From Ramlibacter sp. (lineage in GTDB: Bacteria; Pseudomonadota; Gammaproteobacteria; Burkholderiales; Burkholderiaceae_C): a stretch of DNA of 64,000 bases. Shown one piece after another: positions 14,475-22,416 of this stretch. How positions within the stretch are numbered: position 1 is the stretch's first letter; every line of letters starts with the position of its first letter. Made by a program: the position numbers and the translations under genes. The notes below the pieces were generated by a model. It ran no database searches, had not been told where the DNA came from, and saw only the letters and a program-made list of their open reading frames with translations. The stretch spans positions 1 to 64,000 of the forward strand of contig NZ_JAQGNQ010000101.1 in assembly GCF_028291745.1 (NCBI RefSeq), read 5' to 3'.

Positions 14475-16001
14475 ATGACCCCCTTCATCCGCCTCCATCC
14501 CGCCGACGACGTTCTGATTGCCCGCTCGCAACTGGTGGGCGGCGCGACCGTCGAAAACGTCACTGTCCGCGGCTTGATCCCGCCGGGCCACAAGATCGCC
14601 GTGCGCGACATCGCGGCCGGCCAGCCGGTGCGCCGCTACAACCAGATCATCGGCTTTGCCAGCAAGCCGATCGCTGCTGGCGAGCACGTGCACACGCACA
14701 ACCTCTGGATGGGCCCCGAGGCGGGCGCGTTCGAACGCGATTACGCTTTCGGCGCCGACGTGAAGCCGCAGCCCCCAGCGCGCGAAGCCACCTTCATGGG
14801 CATCCAGCGCGCGGATGGTCGCGTCGCCACGCGCAACTACATCGGCATTCTCTCCAGCGTCAACTGCTCGGCGACCGCGGCCCGCGCCATCGCCGACCAC
14901 TTTTCGCGCCAGACCAATCCGAAGGCATTGGAGGCTTATCGCAACGTCGACGGCGTGGTGGCGCTCACGCACGGCACCGGCTGCGGCATGGACACGCAGG
15001 GCCTGGGCATGCAGATCCTCGAGCGCACGCTGGCCGGCTACGCGACGCACGCCAACTTCGCGGCGGTGATCGTGGTCGGCCTGGGCTGCGAGGCCAACCA
15101 GATCAACGCCTGGCTCGCGCACAGCAGCCTGCGCGAAGGCGAGACGCTGCAAGTGTTCAACATCCAGGACACCGGCGGCACGCGCAAGACCGTGGAGAAG
15201 GGCATCGGGCTGGTCAAGGACATGCTGCCCGCGGCCAACCGCGCGACGCGCGAGCCCTGCAGCGCGGCGCACATCACGATCGGCCTGCAATGCGGCGGCT
15301 CCGATGGCTATTCGGGCATCAGCGCCAATCCGGCGCTCGGGGCAGCGGTGGACTTGCTGGTGGCGCATGGCGGCACCGCGATCCTCTCCGAGACCCCGGA
15401 GATCTATGGCGCCGAACACCTGCTGACGCGGCGCGCGGTGCGCCGCGAGGTCGGCGAGAAGCTGGTCGAGCGCATCCACTGGTGGGAGCACTACACGCAG
15501 GTGAACGAAGGCGAGATGAACAACAACCCGTCGCCCGGCAACAAGGCAGGCGGGCTCACGACCATCCTGGAGAAGTCGCTGGGCGCGGTCGCCAAGGGCG
15601 GCACCAGCAACCTCGAGGCGGTGTACGAATACGCCGAGCCGGTCGCCGCGCACGGCTTCGTCTACATGGACACGCCGGGCTACGACCCCGTCAGCGCCAC
15701 CGGCCAGGTGGCAGGCGGCGCCAACATGATCTGCTTCACCACCGGCCGCGGCTCGGCCTACGGCTGCGCGCCCTCGCCTTCGCTGAAGATCGCCACCAAC
15801 ACGGCGCTCTGGCAGCGGCAGGAAGAGGACATGGACATCAACTGCGGCGAGATCATCGACGGCCAGGCCTCGATCGCCGAAATGGGCGAACGCATCTTTC
15901 GCCTCGTGCTGGCCACTGCCTCGGGCGAGGCCAGCAAGAGCGAGCGGCACGGCTATGGCCAGAATGAATTCGTGCCGTGGCAGGTGGGCGCGGTGATGTG
16001 A
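14475..16001 (+). CDS. UxaA-family (altronate/galactarate dehydratase type) sugar-acid dehydratase
   Basis: A 508-aa protein with an N-terminal SAF domain (about 1-95) fused to the dehydratase domain. Landmarks: 'MGIQRADGRVATRNYIGIL', 'VNCSATAARAI', 'HGTGCGMDTQG', 'GLGCEANQINAW', 'LQCGGSDGYSGISANPALG', 'LSETPEIYGAEHLL' and 'CFTTGRGSAYGCAPSPSLKI', whose cysteines fit a metal centre. It should dehydrate an aldonate to a 2-keto-3-deoxy acid. The start at 14475 has ACGGAG upstream. No UxaB/UxaC genes are near; FAH and SDR neighbours point to L-fuconate, D-arabinonate or L-xylonate rather than altronate. Confidence 0.92.
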   Translation: MTPFIRLHPADDVLIARSQLVGGATVENVTVRGLIPPGHKIAVRDIAAGQPVRRYNQIIGFASKPIAAGEHVHTHNLWMGPEAGAFERDYAFGADVKPQPPAREATFMGIQRADGRVATRNYIGILSSVNCSATAARAIADHFSRQTNPKALEAYRNVDGVVALTHGTGCGMDTQGLGMQILERTLAGYATHANFAAVIVVGLGCEANQINAWLAHSSLREGETLQVFNIQDTGGTRKTVEKGIGLVKDMLPAANRATREPCSAAHITIGLQCGGSDGYSGISANPALGAAVDLLVAHGGTAILSETPEIYGAEHLLTRRAVRREVGEKLVERIHWWEHYTQVNEGEMNNNPSPGNKAGGLTTILEKSLGAVAKGGTSNLEAVYEYAEPVAAHGFVYMDTPGYDPVSATGQVAGGANMICFTTGRGSAYGCAPSPSLKIATNTALWQRQEEDMDINCGEIIDGQASIAEMGERIFRLVLATASGEASKSERHGYGQNEFVPWQVGAVM

Positions 16002-16004
16002 CGA

Positions 16005-16090
16005 GGATGTCATCCCGGGCTTGACCCGGGATCCATGCTGCGCCGGGACATGCGCCGTCGTGGCTTGCGGGTCAAGCCCGCAATGACATC
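16005..16090. repeat. Composite REP-like family B element
   Basis: Opposed halves 'CATCCCGGGCTTGACCCGGG' and 'TTGCGGGTCAAGCCCGCAA' in the 127-bp spacer between the UxaA and Ldh genes. Both genes point the same way, so the element probably lies inside a transcript. Confidence 0.85.
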
Positions 16091-16128
16091 CGGACATCCG
16101 AACAAATATCAAAACTCGAAGGAGACCC

Positions 16129-17187
16129 ATGAGCAAGACCCTCCCCGCCGCGCACCTGCGCACCACCGTCACCGACATCCTCACCGCCGCTGGCAGCACG
16201 CGCGAAGAAGCGCAGGCGGTCGCCGCCAACCTGGTGCTGGCCAACCTGAGCGGCCACGACTCGCATGGCGTCGGCATGGTGCCGCGCTACATCGATGCGG
16301 TGCTCGAAGGCGGCCTGAAGCCGAACACCGGCATCGCGGTGAAGCTGGAGGCGCCCAGCCTGCTCGCCATTGACGGCCAGCGCGGCTACGGGCAGATCGT
16401 CGGCGAGCAGGCGATGGCCCGCGCCATTGCGAAAGCGCAGGAGACCGGCAGTTGCGTGATGGCGCTGGCCAACGCGCATCACCTCGGGCGCATCGGCCAT
16501 TTCGCCGAAATGGCGGTGCAGCGCGGGCTGGTGTCCATCCACTTCGTGAACGTGCAGTCGCGCCCGGTGGTGGCGCCCTGGGGCGGCGGCGACGGGCGCT
16601 ACGGCACCAATCCCTTCTGCGTCGGCGTGCCGCTGCCGGGCCAGCCGCCGTTCGTGCTGGACTTCGCGACCAGCCGCGTCGCGCAGGGAAAGATGCGCGT
16701 GGCGTACAACGAGGGCCGGCAGGTCGAGCCGGGCACGCTGATCGACGAGAAGGGCCGGCCGACGACCAACCCCGGCGTCGTGGTGGTGCCGCAACCGGGT
16801 GGCATGTTCGGCGCGCTGCTGGCCTTCGGCGAACACAAGGGCTACGGCATGGCCATTGCCTGCGAGTTGCTGGGCGGCGCCCTCACCGGCAGCGGCACCT
16901 GGCACCGGCCGGCAGACAGCCTGCGGGCGGTGATCAACGGAATGTTCACCATCGTCGTCGATCCGGCCAGGCTGGGGACGCAGAGCGAATTCGAGCGCGA
17001 GGCACTGGCCTTCGTCGAGTGGCTCAAGCAAAGTCCGCCGGCGCCCGACAGCGAAGGCGTGATGCTGGCCGGCGAACCGGAGCGCAAGGCGCGGCGCGAA
17101 CGCGAAGCGGCCGGCATCGAGGTCGACGACCAGACCTGGCGCGAGATCGTCGCGGCGGGGAAGAAGGTCGGGGCGACGGTGGAATAA
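16129..17187 (+). CDS. Ldh (malate/L-lactate dehydrogenase) family oxidoreductase
   Basis: A 352-aa member of the NAD(P)-dependent Ldh family, unrelated in fold to classical lactate dehydrogenases. Family marks are 'SGHDSHGVGMVPRYIDAVL' (catalytic His ~46), 'NAHHLGRIGHFAEMA', 'VAPWGGGDGRYGTNPF' and 'EHKGYGMAIACELLGGALTG'. It reduces or oxidises 2-keto/2-hydroxy acids. AAGGAG lies 8 nt before the ATG. It follows the UxaA dehydratase and probably acts on a keto-acid or hydroxyacid product of the same pathway; which one is not readable. Confidence 0.9.
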   Translation: MSKTLPAAHLRTTVTDILTAAGSTREEAQAVAANLVLANLSGHDSHGVGMVPRYIDAVLEGGLKPNTGIAVKLEAPSLLAIDGQRGYGQIVGEQAMARAIAKAQETGSCVMALANAHHLGRIGHFAEMAVQRGLVSIHFVNVQSRPVVAPWGGGDGRYGTNPFCVGVPLPGQPPFVLDFATSRVAQGKMRVAYNEGRQVEPGTLIDEKGRPTTNPGVVVVPQPGGMFGALLAFGEHKGYGMAIACELLGGALTGSGTWHRPADSLRAVINGMFTIVVDPARLGTQSEFEREALAFVEWLKQSPPAPDSEGVMLAGEPERKARREREAAGIEVDDQTWREIVAAGKKVGATVE

Positions 17188-17188
17188 A

Positions 17189-17314
17189 GGATGTCATCCC
17201 GGGCTTGACCCGGGATCCATGCTGCGCCCGTGCCAGCGCCGCCCTGGCTTGCGGGTCAAGCCCGCAATGACATCCCACTGCGACACATTGCGGGTCAAGC
17301 CCGCAACGACATCC
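17189..17314. repeat. REP-like family B cluster (three half units)
   Basis: Same halves as at 11845, with the third unit reduced to 'ATTGCGGGTCAAGCCCGCAA'. It starts 1 bp after the Ldh stop and lies between convergent genes, a likely transcription end. Confidence 0.85.
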
Positions 17315-17327
17315 CTGCCCGACGCGC

Positions 17328-17681
17328 TTACCTCAAGCTCTGCCAGCGGCGGAAGTCGGTGCGGTGCTCGGCGCTCGGGGGTACGTTGACCCAGTAGTCG
17401 GTGACGATGCTCTGGCTGCCGCTCACGTCGCCGGCCGGGCCGCCGAGCACGGTGGTGGAATTGCGTTGCACCATCGCGCCGCCGGGCATCAGGCGGGCAC
17501 TGGGAATCGCGGACGCCGTCGACGGCATGACGGTCACCGAGGCAGTGGCCGGTTGCACGGCCAGGCCGGTGCCCGAGCTCACCATGCCACCGGTGCCGGT
17601 GCTGACGCCTTCGGCCAGGACGGGAAGGGAGAGGAACGCAGCGACGGCGACGACGGCAAGGCCAGCACGTTGCACTTTCAT
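17328..17681 (-). CDS. Small secreted protein of unknown function
   Basis: A 117-aa protein I do not recognise. 'MKVQRAGLAVVAVAAFLSLP' plus 'VLAEG' is a Sec signal peptide. The middle is Ser/Thr/Gly/Val-rich ('TGTGGMVSSGTG'), low complexity and probably unstructured. The C-terminus 'VTDYWVNVPPSAEHRTDFR' looks more ordered. AAGGAG lies 7 nt before ATG 17681 and is partly buried in a perfect 9-bp hairpin, hinting at post-transcriptional control. It is a single gene between a repeat cluster and pdeM. Confidence 0.75.
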   Translation of the reverse strand: MKVQRAGLAVVAVAAFLSLPVLAEGVSTGTGGMVSSGTGLAVQPATASVTVMPSTASAIPSARLMPGGAMVQRNSTTVLGGPAGDVSGSQSIVTDYWVNVPPSAEHRTDFRRWQSLR

Positions 17682-17720
17682 GTGTGAACTCCTTGGAATG
17701 ATTACCGCCCTATTCCAAGG
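17682..17720 (-). promoter_or_regulatory. Hairpin covering the Shine-Dalgarno of the small secreted protein gene
   Basis: On the minus-strand mRNA, CCUUGGAAU pairs perfectly with AUUCCAAGG around a 12-nt loop (17691-17720). The last four bases of the 3' arm are the first four of the AAGGAG Shine-Dalgarno, 7 nt before the AUG. Folding would hide the ribosome site, as in RNA thermometers or other riboregulators. It could also be a protein-binding palindrome in DNA. Confidence 0.6.
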
Positions 17721-17786
17721 CGCAGCCGTGGTGCCGCTCGCCAGCGCGCACCGATAGCCGATGTCGGCGGCCCACCGACACGCGCC

Positions 17787-18473
17787 CTACGGCACAGGCA
17801 GCACGGGCAGCGCGCGCACCAGCTCACCGGCGATCGGAAAGATGCGATCGCCCGCGCGCGGCTCGATCCGGTGCATGCCCGTGAAGTTGCCGAAGGCCGG
17901 CAGCACGCCGATGGCCTGGCCCGGCAGTTGGCCACTGTCGTCGCCCAGCCAGAAGCAGGGCAGCCGCAGGCGCTCGAACGCACGGCCCGTGACGCTGATG
18001 CAGGGATGCCAGTGGCCCGCCAGCACGTACGCGTCGGCCACCGGCCGCGGGTGATGGCACAGCGCGAAGGGGCCGAGCCGCAGCGGCTCGTCGACCACGG
18101 TGAAGCGCAGGGCGGCCGGCGGATCGCCCGCGCGGTCATCGTGGTTGCCGCGCACCAGGGTCAGCCCAAGATCGGGATGGCGCTCACGCCACGCGTGCAG
18201 CACGCCCTGCGTGCCGGCCGCATGCGAGCGCACCGAATGCAGGAAGTCGCCGAGGAACACGATGTGGCTTGCACCCGTATCCGCGAGCGCGCCATCCAGT
18301 TTGTCGAGCGTGCCGGCGGTGGTGCCGCGCGGTACGGGCACGCCCAGCTTGCGAAAGCTCACGGCCTTGCCGAAGTGCGCATCGGCGACCAGCAGCGTGC
18401 GCCAGGCGGAAAGGAACAGGGTGCCGCTGGGATGCAGCAGGGCATCCTGGCCGGCGAGGCGGATTCTGAGCAT
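17787..18473 (-). CDS. pdeM: Ligase-associated DNA damage response endonuclease PdeM
   Basis: A 228-aa calcineurin-like metallophosphoesterase. Motifs: 'LLVADAHFGKAVSFRKLG' (D-x-H), 'IVFLGDFLHS' (GD), 'LVRGNHDDRAGDPP' (GNHD), 'FALCHHPRP' and 'LAGHWHP' (GHxH). The set matches PdeM. ATG 18473 is used rather than the longer frame because homology begins here. PdeM usually sits with an Lhr-type helicase and a DNA ligase; none is next to it here, so it looks orphaned in this window. Confidence 0.85.
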   Translation of the reverse strand: MLRIRLAGQDALLHPSGTLFLSAWRTLLVADAHFGKAVSFRKLGVPVPRGTTAGTLDKLDGALADTGASHIVFLGDFLHSVRSHAAGTQGVLHAWRERHPDLGLTLVRGNHDDRAGDPPAALRFTVVDEPLRLGPFALCHHPRPVADAYVLAGHWHPCISVTGRAFERLRLPCFWLGDDSGQLPGQAIGVLPAFGNFTGMHRIEPRAGDRIFPIAGELVRALPVLPVP

Positions 18474-18506
18474 GGAATGAGGCAAGCGATGCCGGCTCTT
18501 GCTCGC

Positions 18507-18570
18507 AGGCTGGGCTTGCCGGAGGCGACCCCAGCGCTGCCGCTGGGGTGCGCTGCGCGCAGCCCAGCCT
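18507..18570. repeat. Nested inverted repeat between slmA and pdeM
   Basis: An outer 10-bp pair (AGGCTGGGCT/AGCCCAGCCT) encloses a perfect 8-bp hairpin (CCCCAGCG-CTGC-CGCTGGGG, 18529-18548). It lies downstream of slmA without a U-tract. It could stop or stabilise the slmA transcript; the outer arms resemble a dispersed REP-type sequence. Confidence 0.6.
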
Positions 18571-18600
18571 ACCGCAGCGGGGCCGAACGCAAATGACAGG

Positions 18601-19239
18601 CTACAACATCCGCGCCAGCGATGCGTCCAGATGCTCCGACGGCAGCCGCTTGAACCCGGAGCGCGCAAAGCGCTGCAGCCGCCCGACGGTAAAGGCCGTC
18701 AGCACCGAGGCGCGCACGGCCGCATCCACCGTCGGCGTGGCCGCGTCGGCGCTCGCGCGCAGGCACTGCTTCAGCGAGGCCTCGACCTTGTCGAAGAACT
18801 GGTTCATGCGCTGCTGCAGGCGGTCGTTCTCGAACACCAGCGCATCGCCCACCATCACCCGCGTCATGCCCGGGTTCTTCTCGGCAAACTGGATCAGCAT
18901 CGCCACGATGCGCCCGGCCTGGCCCGCGCCGGCCGGCTCGCGTTCGGCGATCTGGTTGATCAGGGTGAACACGCTCTGCTCGATGAACTCGATCAGCCCT
19001 TCGAACATCTGCGCCTTGCTGGCGAAGTGCCGGTACAGGGCCGCCTCGCTCACCTCCAGCCGCGCGGCCAGGGCCGCGGTGGTGATGCGCTCGGCACCCG
19101 GCTGCTCCAGCATGGTGGCCAGCGCCTCCAGGATCTGCACCCGGCGCTCGCCCGGCTTGGGACGTTTGCGCACCACGGCCACCGGGGCGGACTCGCCTTC
19201 GGGGGTGGGTACGGGGGAGTCGAGCTCGGCGTGGGACAT
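18601..19239 (-). CDS. slmA: Nucleoid occlusion factor SlmA (TetR family)
   Basis: A 212-aa TetR-fold protein. HTH region 'ERITTAALAARLEVSEAALY' then 'RHFASKAQMFEGLIEFIEQS' matches SlmA rather than metabolic TetR proteins, as do 'LINQIAERE' and the C-terminal 'RASVLTAFTVGRLQRFARSG'. SlmA binds chromosomal sites and blocks FtsZ assembly over the nucleoid. The Pro-rich ~25-residue N-terminal lead is usual in Burkholderiales. It sits near argB, a linkage known to me in this order. Confidence 0.88.
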   Translation of the reverse strand: MSHAELDSPVPTPEGESAPVAVVRKRPKPGERRVQILEALATMLEQPGAERITTAALAARLEVSEAALYRHFASKAQMFEGLIEFIEQSVFTLINQIAEREPAGAGQAGRIVAMLIQFAEKNPGMTRVMVGDALVFENDRLQQRMNQFFDKVEASLKQCLRASADAATPTVDAAVRASVLTAFTVGRLQRFARSGFKRLPSEHLDASLARML

Positions 19240-19338
19240 GGATTGGGGCAGGTCAGCGATTGCCGAATGATTCTCGCATACCCGACCATGGGATCCACCC
19301 AGCCCATCCGGAGGACGGCCAGCAGCCACGCGCCACCG

Positions 19339-20772
19339 TCACTCAGGGAACGGGAGTGTCACTTTCAAGCCACGCGCGGCGGCGCCGGCCTGCAATTGCA
19401 GGTGGCTGTGGTGCACCCGCGCGATTTCCTCGGCGATCGCCAGGCCGAGGCCGTTGCCTTCACCCAGCGTGCCCTGCACCCGATAGAAACGCTCCAGGAT
19501 GCGCGGGCGCTCGGCGGCCGCGACACCGGGGCCGTCGTCCTCCACTTCCAGGAAGGCCTGGCTGCCGCGGCGCCCACAGCGGATGGTCACGCAGCCGCCC
19601 TCGTGGCTGTACTTCACGGCGTTGTCGACCAGATTCGACAGCAGTTCGCGCAGCAGCCACTCGTGGCCCATCACCTGCACCGGCTCGGCATCCAGGCCGA
19701 GGTCGATGTGCCGCGCCGTGGCGGCGTCGAGGTGGCTTTCCAGCGTGTCTTCGGCCAGCGCCTTGAGGTCCACACGCAGTTGCGGCTGCGATTGCATCGC
19801 GCGGGCGTCGGCGCGGGACAGCGCGAGCAACTGGTTGGCCAGCTGCGAGGTGCGGCGGGTGGCGGAGCGCAGGCGGTAGACCTGGTCGGTGGGCAGCGCC
19901 AGCGTGTCTTGCACCGGCCGTGCGCTGGCGGCCTGGGCCCAGGCCTCCACCTGCGCCTGCAGGCCCGCGATGGGCGTGCGCAGCTGGTGCGCAGCGTCGG
20001 CGACGAAGCGGCGCTGGCTCTCGGCCTGCGCGTTCACCAGCCCGAACAGGCGATTGAGCGATTCGACCAGCGGCCGCACCTCCTCGGGCGAGGCGCCTTC
20101 GTCGATGGCGCTCAGGTCGCGCGGCGAGCGCCGCTCCACGGCCTCCTTCAGGGCGAGCAGCGGCCGCAGCGCCCGCCGCACCGCCCAGCCCACGGCGAAG
20201 GCGGCGGCGGCGATCAGCACCAGGTTGGGCAGCAGCACGCGCAGCACGATGGAACGCACCCATTGCTGGCGCGGATCCGAGCCATCGGCCACCGCGATCA
20301 CCACGTCGCCCAGCACCGTCGGCTGGCGCTGGCGCACGATGCGCCAGGTGGCGCCCTCGTGCTCCTCGCTGTGCACTTCGGGCTCGCTGTTCGGCGGTGG
20401 CAGGCCGGCCAGCCAGCTCTCGCCCAGCAGCGTCTTGCCGTCGAGATCCAGGATGGCATAGGCGGCCGAGCCGGGGCGCTCCTTCAGGAACTCCTCCACC
20501 GGCGGCGCCAGCATCAACAGCGGTTGTTCGTCGTTGCTGCCGATCACGGAGTCGGCCAGCAGGGGCAGCAATGCGAGCAGGCGCTGGTCCTGCTGCGTGG
20601 CCACGTTGTCGGCGGAGCGGAATTCCAGCCAGGCGTTGGCCACGGCCAGCAGCACCAGCGGTGCGATCAGCATGATCAGCAGGCGCCGCCGCAGCCCCGA
20701 AGTGACGCCCAGCACCTCGGACGTGCGCGGCCCCGCGCGGCGCGCGCCCGGGGGCTGGAAGTAGAGCTTCAC
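19339..20772 (-). CDS. TctE-type sensor histidine kinase
   Basis: A 477-aa membrane kinase. First TM 'LLIMLIAPLVLLAVANAWLE' (~25-45), a periplasmic sensor of ~115 aa, second TM 'VLLPNLVLIAAAAFAVGWAV', then the H-box 'FVADAAHQLRTPIAGLQAQ', N-box 'LLSNLVDNAVKYSHEGG' and G-boxes 'VEDDGPGVAA' and 'GNGLGLAIAEEIARVH'. The start is GTG 20772, overlapping the response-regulator stop by GTGA. The sensor resembles the 2CSK_N/TctE type, which often responds to carboxylates. It pairs with the regulator upstream. Confidence 0.92.
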   Translation of the reverse strand: MKLYFQPPGARRAGPRTSEVLGVTSGLRRRLLIMLIAPLVLLAVANAWLEFRSADNVATQQDQRLLALLPLLADSVIGSNDEQPLLMLAPPVEEFLKERPGSAAYAILDLDGKTLLGESWLAGLPPPNSEPEVHSEEHEGATWRIVRQRQPTVLGDVVIAVADGSDPRQQWVRSIVLRVLLPNLVLIAAAAFAVGWAVRRALRPLLALKEAVERRSPRDLSAIDEGASPEEVRPLVESLNRLFGLVNAQAESQRRFVADAAHQLRTPIAGLQAQVEAWAQAASARPVQDTLALPTDQVYRLRSATRRTSQLANQLLALSRADARAMQSQPQLRVDLKALAEDTLESHLDAATARHIDLGLDAEPVQVMGHEWLLRELLSNLVDNAVKYSHEGGCVTIRCGRRGSQAFLEVEDDGPGVAAAERPRILERFYRVQGTLGEGNGLGLAIAEEIARVHHSHLQLQAGAAARGLKVTLPFPE

Positions 20773-21470
20773 TCGCTCTCGGCCGGGCGCAGCTCCAGCC
20801 GGTAGCCAAAGCCGCGGATCGAGCGCAGTGCCACGCCATAGGGCTCGAGCTTGCCGCGCAGGCGCGAGATGTAGACCTCCACCGCGTTCGGCGTGATCTC
20901 CTTGTCCCACCCCGTCAGCGCCTGCAGCAGCTTGTCCTTGCTGGCCGGCTTGGGGGCGTTGATCAGGAGGTACTCCATCACCGTCCATTCGCGCGGGCCC
21001 AGCTCGATGGCCACCGACTGGCCATTGCGCTGCGCGGTGGCGCGCCGGTTGGCGGTATCGAGCTCGATCGGCCCGAACGAGAGCACCGCCGAAGTCGCCG
21101 CCTGCGATCGGCGCAGCAGCGCGCGCAGGCGCGCCAGCAACTCGGGCAGCTCGAAGGGCTTGATCATGTAGTCGTCCGCGCCCAGGTCCAGCCCCTGCAC
21201 GCGATCGTGCAAGGCGTCGCGCGCGGTGAGGATCAGCACGGGCGTGTTCTGGCTGGCCATCTCCGGGCGGCGCAGGCGGCGCGTGAGCTCCAGGCCGTCC
21301 ATGTTGGGCAGGCCGATGTCGATGATGGCGGCATCGAACAGCTCGCTGCGCAGCACCTCCTCGGCCCGCTCGCCGCTACCCACCCAGTCGACCGCATAAC
21401 CGGCGTTGGCCAGCCCCAGCTTGATGCCGCTGGCCACCATCACGTCGTCTTCGACCAGGAGGAGTCGCAT
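20769..21470 (-). CDS. OmpR-family response regulator (TctD-like)
   Basis: A 233-aa regulator. The receiver domain has 'LLVEDDVMVASGIKLGL', phospho-acceptor Asp in 'AAIIDIGLPNMDGLELTRRL' (~52), 'LILTARDA' and 'LGADDYMIKPFELPELLARL'. The winged-helix DNA-binding domain ends 'VEVYISRLRGKLEPYGVALR' and 'IRGFGYRLE'. It is translationally coupled to the sensor kinase. It lies just after argB (3 bp), so it may be read from the argB promoter. Targets are unknown; Bug/Tct transport is a guess from family. Confidence 0.93.
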   Translation of the reverse strand: MRLLLVEDDVMVASGIKLGLANAGYAVDWVGSGERAEEVLRSELFDAAIIDIGLPNMDGLELTRRLRRPEMASQNTPVLILTARDALHDRVQGLDLGADDYMIKPFELPELLARLRALLRRSQAATSAVLSFGPIELDTANRRATAQRNGQSVAIELGPREWTVMEYLLINAPKPASKDKLLQALTGWDKEITPNAVEVYISRLRGKLEPYGVALRSIRGFGYRLELRPAESE

Positions 21471-21473
21471 GCT

Positions 21474-22364
21474 CTATTCGGCCCGGATCATGGTGCCGTA
21501 GGCCTGATCCGTGAGGATCTCGAGCAGCAGCGCGTGCGGCACGCGGCCGTCGATGATGTGCACCGCATTCACCCCCGCCTTGGCCGCATGGAGCGCGCCG
21601 CTGATCTTGGGCAGCATGCCGCCGGAAATCGTGCCGTCGGCGAACAGCGCGTCGATCTCCTTGGCGGAGAGCTCGACCAGCAGCTTGCCGGACTTGTCCA
21701 GGACGCCCGGCGTGTTGGTCAGGAGCACCAGCTTCTCGGCGCGCAGCACCTCGGCCAGCTTGCTCGCCACCACGTCGGCGTTGATGTTGTAGCTCTCGTT
21801 CTCGTCGCCGAAGCCGATCGGGCTGACCACGGGGATGAAGTCGTCTTCCAGCAGCGCGGTCAGCACGCCGGGGTTGATCTCCACGATGTCGCCGACCTGA
21901 CCGACGTCGTGTTCCTTGGACGGGTCCTTCTGGTCGACCATCTTCAGCTTGCGGGCGCGGATCATGCCGCCGTCGCGGCCGGTGAGGCCGACCGCCTGGC
22001 CACCCGCCTTGTGGATGAAGCCGACGATGTCCTGCTGCACCTCGCCGGCCAGCACCCATTCGACCACTTCCATGGTCTCGGCATCGGTCACGCGCATGCC
22101 CTGGACGAACTCGCCCTTCTTGCCCAGGCGATTCAGGGCCTGCTCGATCTGCGGCCCGCCGCCGTGGACCACCACGGGGTTGATGCCCACCAGCTTGAGC
22201 AGCACGACGTCCTCGGCGAAGTCGGCCTGCAGCTCGGGGTCGGTCATCGCATTGCCCCCGTACTTGATCACCATGGTCTTGCCATGAAAGTTGCGGATAT
22301 ACGGCAGCGCCTGGGCGAGGATCTCGGCCTTGTCGCGGGGGGCGATATGGGTGACGTCGTTCAT
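21474..22364 (-). CDS. argB: Acetylglutamate kinase
   Basis: A 296-aa kinase for step two of arginine synthesis. Start '[20 protein letters not shown]' is chosen because the longer frame adds only a low-quality lead. Motifs: '[10 protein letters not shown]', '[18 protein letters not shown]', '[15 protein letters not shown]', '[20 protein letters not shown]', '[17 protein letters not shown]' and '[18 protein letters not shown]'. Length fits the family. It marks the border between housekeeping DNA and the glycan locus, being the first gene past the WecA-like transferase. Confidence 0.97.
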   Translation of the reverse strand: MNDVTHIAPRDKAEILAQALPYIRNFHGKTMVIKYGGNAMTDPELQADFAEDVVLLKLVGINPVVVHGGGPQIEQALNRLGKKGEFVQGMRVTDAETMEVVEWVLAGEVQQDIVGFIHKAGGQAVGLTGRDGGMIRARKLKMVDQKDPSKEHDVGQVGDIVEINPGVLTALLEDDFIPVVSPIGFGDENESYNINADVVASKLAEVLRAEKLVLLTNTPGVLDKSGKLLVELSAKEIDALFADGTISGGMLPKISGALHAAKAGVNAVHIIDGRVPHALLLEILTDQAYGTMIRAE

Positions 22365-22416
22365 GGGCGGGGGGGTGGAGGCCTGCAAATTGTGCCGCAA
22401 GCCGGGCCCCGGCACC

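Noticed and set aside
10012-17187. Classical hexuronate (UxaA/UxaB/UxaC) operon
   Set aside because: No uronate isomerase or tagaturonate/altronate dehydrogenase nearby; FAH and SDR genes fit another route better.
17691-17720. Rho-independent terminator for the pdeM transcript
   Set aside because: The stem is followed by AGUUCACAC rather than a U-tract, and its 3' arm coincides with a Shine-Dalgarno for a downstream gene, so a translational role is more likely.
18499-20805. 768-aa plus-strand ORF
   Set aside because: Complement of slmA and the sensor kinase; low-complexity Arg/His/Gln-rich product.
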